Positions 6,079 through 7,622 of a DNA stretch of 7,622 nucleotides are shown in pieces. A program made the position numbers and the translations under genes. Below the pieces are notes generated by a model. It was not told the DNA's origin. It made no database searches and saw only the letters and a program-made list of their open reading frames with translations. The DNA is from Treponema sp. UBA3870 (GTDB taxonomy: Bacteria > Spirochaetota > Spirochaetia > Treponematales > Treponemataceae), in contig DGGQ01000197.1 in the NCBI GenBank assembly GCA_002392275.1, forward strand, positions 1-7,622, given 5' to 3'. Numbering within the stretch: position 1 is the stretch's first letter; each line of letters starts with the position of its first letter.

Positions 6079-6663
6079 TCATCCGTTATTTTTCAAAAGC
6101 TCGCTGTAATATCTTGGCTCTATTTTTTCTTTCGGGATTCCGGTCTTTTCAAGATAGATTTCGATTTTTTCCCTAAGCCGCGCAATCAAATCAGGCTCGT
6201 CGGTCGGGGAAAGGATTTCTATTTCCAAAAAATCACCAAGCGGAGGAACGGCGCAAAGTTCGAATGTCACGCCAAGTCCATCGGGGATTCCGTTTCCGCT
6301 TTCCACCGGGAATGTCCAGTCCATAACTTCCTTGTGCTTTTTCAGGACAACCGAAAATCCTGCGTCCTGCAAAAAAGTTTCAATCACAATCGGATCCGAA
6401 ATCTCACATTCCTTTTCGTCGTTCACTTCGATGACTGTCTTGTTTTGTTCGCGAAGTTCCTTGCGCTTATAAGTCAGAAGTGTTCTGAGCGGTTTTCCGT
6501 CCGAGCTTTCACGGCGCACACGGATTGAGCGGATTTTTCTGTCGGTAAGTCCCCAGTAATTGTCGTCGCGGATTACGGAACCTTGGTATTCGGCCCACGA
6601 GTCCAGATTTTTTATGAGCATGTCCCTGTCATCGACATGCGCCTTAAGTTCAACCTCAGTCAT
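6079..6663 (-). CDS. CYTH-domain protein (CyaB/thiamine-triphosphatase superfamily)
   Basis: A 194-residue protein of the CYTH superfamily, metal-dependent enzymes acting on triphosphates (class IV adenylate cyclase, thiamine triphosphatase, inorganic triphosphatase). The N-terminal ExExK signature is seen as EVELK (E3, E5, K7). Basic and acidic tunnel strands follow: SIRVRRE (46-52), LLTYKRKEL (62-70), VIEVNDEKECEI (77-88), VVLKKHKEVMDW (105-116) and LGDFLEIEI (142-150), ending with EPRYYSELL (182-190), typical of the CyaB-like branch. Whether it makes cAMP or hydrolyses a triphosphate cannot be decided; no cAMP-receptor gene is nearby. The ATG at 6663 has AGGAGGT six to seven bases upstream. 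A terminator-like hairpin lies directly before that ribosome binding site, so expression may depend on readthrough or an upstream promoter with attenuation. Confidence 0.9.
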   Translation of the reverse strand: MTEVELKAHVDDRDMLIKNLDSWAEYQGSVIRDDNYWGLTDRKIRSIRVRRESSDGKPLRTLLTYKRKELREQNKTVIEVNDEKECEISDPIVIETFLQDAGFSVVLKKHKEVMDWTFPVESGNGIPDGLGVTFELCAVPPLGDFLEIEILSPTDEPDLIARLREKIEIYLEKTGIPKEKIEPRYYSELLKNNG

Positions 6664-6683
6664 AAATCAACCTCCTATAAAAC

Positions 6684-6724
6684 AAAAACGGTGGCAGAGC
6701 CGGTCAAAGCTTCGATACCACCGT
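6684..6724 (-). terminator. Intrinsic terminator after the GH94 gene, or attenuator before CYTH
   Basis: On the minus strand ACGGTGGTA (6716-6724) pairs with TGCCACCGT (6688-6696) in a 9-bp stem with one wobble and a 19-nt loop, followed by TTTTTGTTTT. It ends seven bases before the AGGAGGT of the CYTH gene, leaving no room for a promoter between the hairpin and that site. It may therefore act as an attenuator rather than only ending GH94 transcripts. A further inverted repeat GCAGGA/TCCTGC (6756-6761 and 6780-6785) lies upstream in the same leader. Confidence 0.7.
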
Positions 6725-6812
6725 CATCATTTTCTGTCATGCAGATGCCGAGTGTGCAGGAATGAGCATAAGCAGATTATCCTGCGCCACAAGGCAAGCG
6801 CCGTATTGTAAT

Positions 6813-7622
6813 CTACAGTCTCTGGGGTTCTGCGTCGGAAGGTTCAACCTTTCCCATCACAGCCACAACGGTGTTGTCCGCCTTGAGTTTTTCGGCAGGA
6901 ATCACGTTTCCGGAAATCTTTTCTCCGTTCAAAGTCAGCTCGACCACGCCCTTGCAGACATGGTTCGGATTTTTCACTTCGATGTGGAGAATCTTTCCAC
7001 GGAAGCGTCTCTGAACTTTGAAGCCATCCCATGAATCTGGCACACACGGATCAATCATCATGCCCTCATACTGCGGTCTGATTCCGAGTATGTACTGGGT
7101 TAGGCTGTAGTAAGACCATGTTGCAGCTCCTGAAAGCCAGGAAACTCTTGTATTTCCCGCTCTTGGCGAGAATGCGGAGTATGTGGTCTGTCCCTGGACA
7201 TAAGGTTCGCTCTGTCGGATTTCAGCCTTGTCGTTGTATGCGGCAGGAAGAGCGGCCTTGCAGTATTCGTATGCACGGTTTCCGTTTCCGAGCATGGTTT
7301 CCGCAATGATTCCCCATCCCTGGGTATGGTTGAAAATTCCGGCGTTCTCCTTGATTCCGGAATTGAAAACAACCGCGCGCATTACCTCTATGCTTGTCTT
7401 TGTAAATGGCGGTGCGCAGAGCATAAGTCCGTAAGGTGTCGCAAGTTTTTCCTTGACAGTCTGCATACATTCCCTTGCCTGATCTGGCGTTGCTGCCCCG
7501 GAAAGAACTGACCAGACCTGGGTGTTGAAGTAGACCTGTCCTTCCTCGTAGGTCTTTGTTCCGTAAACGGTTCCATCCTCGCCAATCGCCCAGATCCACC
7601 ATTTTCCGTCCCAGCACTTTTT
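6813..7622 (-). CDS. GH94 disaccharide phosphorylase, probably cellobiose phosphorylase; N-terminus beyond the window
   Basis: The C-terminal 269 residues of a glycoside phosphorylase normally of about 800. Cellobiose phosphorylase splits cellobiose with phosphate into glucose 1-phosphate and glucose in the cytoplasm, saving ATP in cellulose-fed anaerobes. The fragment begins KKCWDGKWWIWAIGEDGTVY and carries landmarks of the (alpha/alpha)6 catalytic domain: YGLMLCAPPF, GIFNHTQGWGIIAETMLGNG (its His is expected to bind phosphate), EIRQSEPYVQGQTTYSAFSP, RAGNTRVSWLSGAATWSY and TQYILGIRPQYEGMMIDPCV, then the C-terminal beta-sandwich FRGKILHIEVKNPNHVCKG. The EPYVQGQTT and RAGNTRVSWLSG forms favour cellobiose over chitobiose phosphorylase, but related beta-glucoside phosphorylases cannot be excluded. 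The catalytic Asp (in a GDWND-type motif) would be off the right edge. A hairpin with a T-run follows about 90 bp after the stop. Confidence 0.9.
   Translation of the reverse strand, partial: KKCWDGKWWIWAIGEDGTVYGTKTYEEGQVYFNTQVWSVLSGAATPDQARECMQTVKEKLATPYGLMLCAPPFTKTSIEVMRAVVFNSGIKENAGIFNHTQGWGIIAETMLGNGNRAYEYCKAALPAAYNDKAEIRQSEPYVQGQTTYSAFSPRAGNTRVSWLSGAATWSYYSLTQYILGIRPQYEGMMIDPCVPDSWDGFKVQRRFRGKILHIEVKNPNHVCKGVVELTLNGEKISGNVIPAEKLKADNTVVAVMGKVEPSDAEPQRL

Noticed and set aside
6560..6811. Plus-strand open frames opposite the CYTH start and its leader
   Set aside because: They run antisense to a well-supported gene, have no recognisable motif or clear ribosome binding site, and their composition reads like a shadow of the other strand.
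4538..7622. GH94, CYTH and NSS genes as one operon
   Set aside because: A terminator-like hairpin follows GH94, gaps of about 140-150 bp separate the genes, and no functional link is evident.

Overview
The window looks like the chromosome of an anaerobic, carbohydrate-fermenting bacterium, most likely a spirochaete of the genus Treponema (gut or rumen type). The grounds are indirect: an [FeFe]-hydrogenase, a cellobiose-type disaccharide phosphorylase, a secreted protein with a discoidin-like C-terminus of a kind I associate with treponemes, and a response regulator with a MerR-like HTH in front of the receiver. The genus is an inference from family resemblance and style, not proven by a marker gene.

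Layout, left to right. (1) 1-1342, plus strand: an [FeFe]-hydrogenase cut off at the left edge. (2) 1356-1673, minus strand: a YhbY-type RNA-binding protein, convergent with the hydrogenase; the two stop codons sit inside one shared hairpin. (3) 1794-2924, plus strand: an exported protein with a discoidin-like C-terminal region. (4) 2934-2992: an array of 13-bp palindromic repeats that runs into the 3' end of the next gene. (5) 2977-3588, minus strand: an HTH-receiver response regulator with its own extended -10 promoter. (6) 3753-4404, minus strand: an AT-rich two-gene module of small antitoxin and PIN-domain toxin (VapBC-like), translationally overlapping. (7) 4465-5941, minus strand: a sodium:neurotransmitter symporter (NSS) family amino-acid transporter ending in a strong intrinsic terminator. 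(8) 6079-6663, minus strand: a CYTH-domain protein. (9) 6813-7622, minus strand: the C-terminal third of a GH94 phosphorylase running off the right edge, with a terminator-like hairpin between it and the CYTH gene.

Most genes look like independent transcription units: convergent pairs, visible terminators and dedicated promoters separate them. Only the toxin-antitoxin pair is a clear operon. Together they suggest fermentation with hydrogen turnover, phosphorolytic use of a beta-glucoside disaccharide and sodium-driven amino-acid uptake, but no dedicated multi-gene pathway is contained here. The least explained signals are the palindromic repeat array with an internally compensated unit, the inverted repeat in the response-regulator promoter, and the terminator-like hairpin directly in front of the CYTH ribosome binding site. 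I did not find a convincing new multi-gene system.
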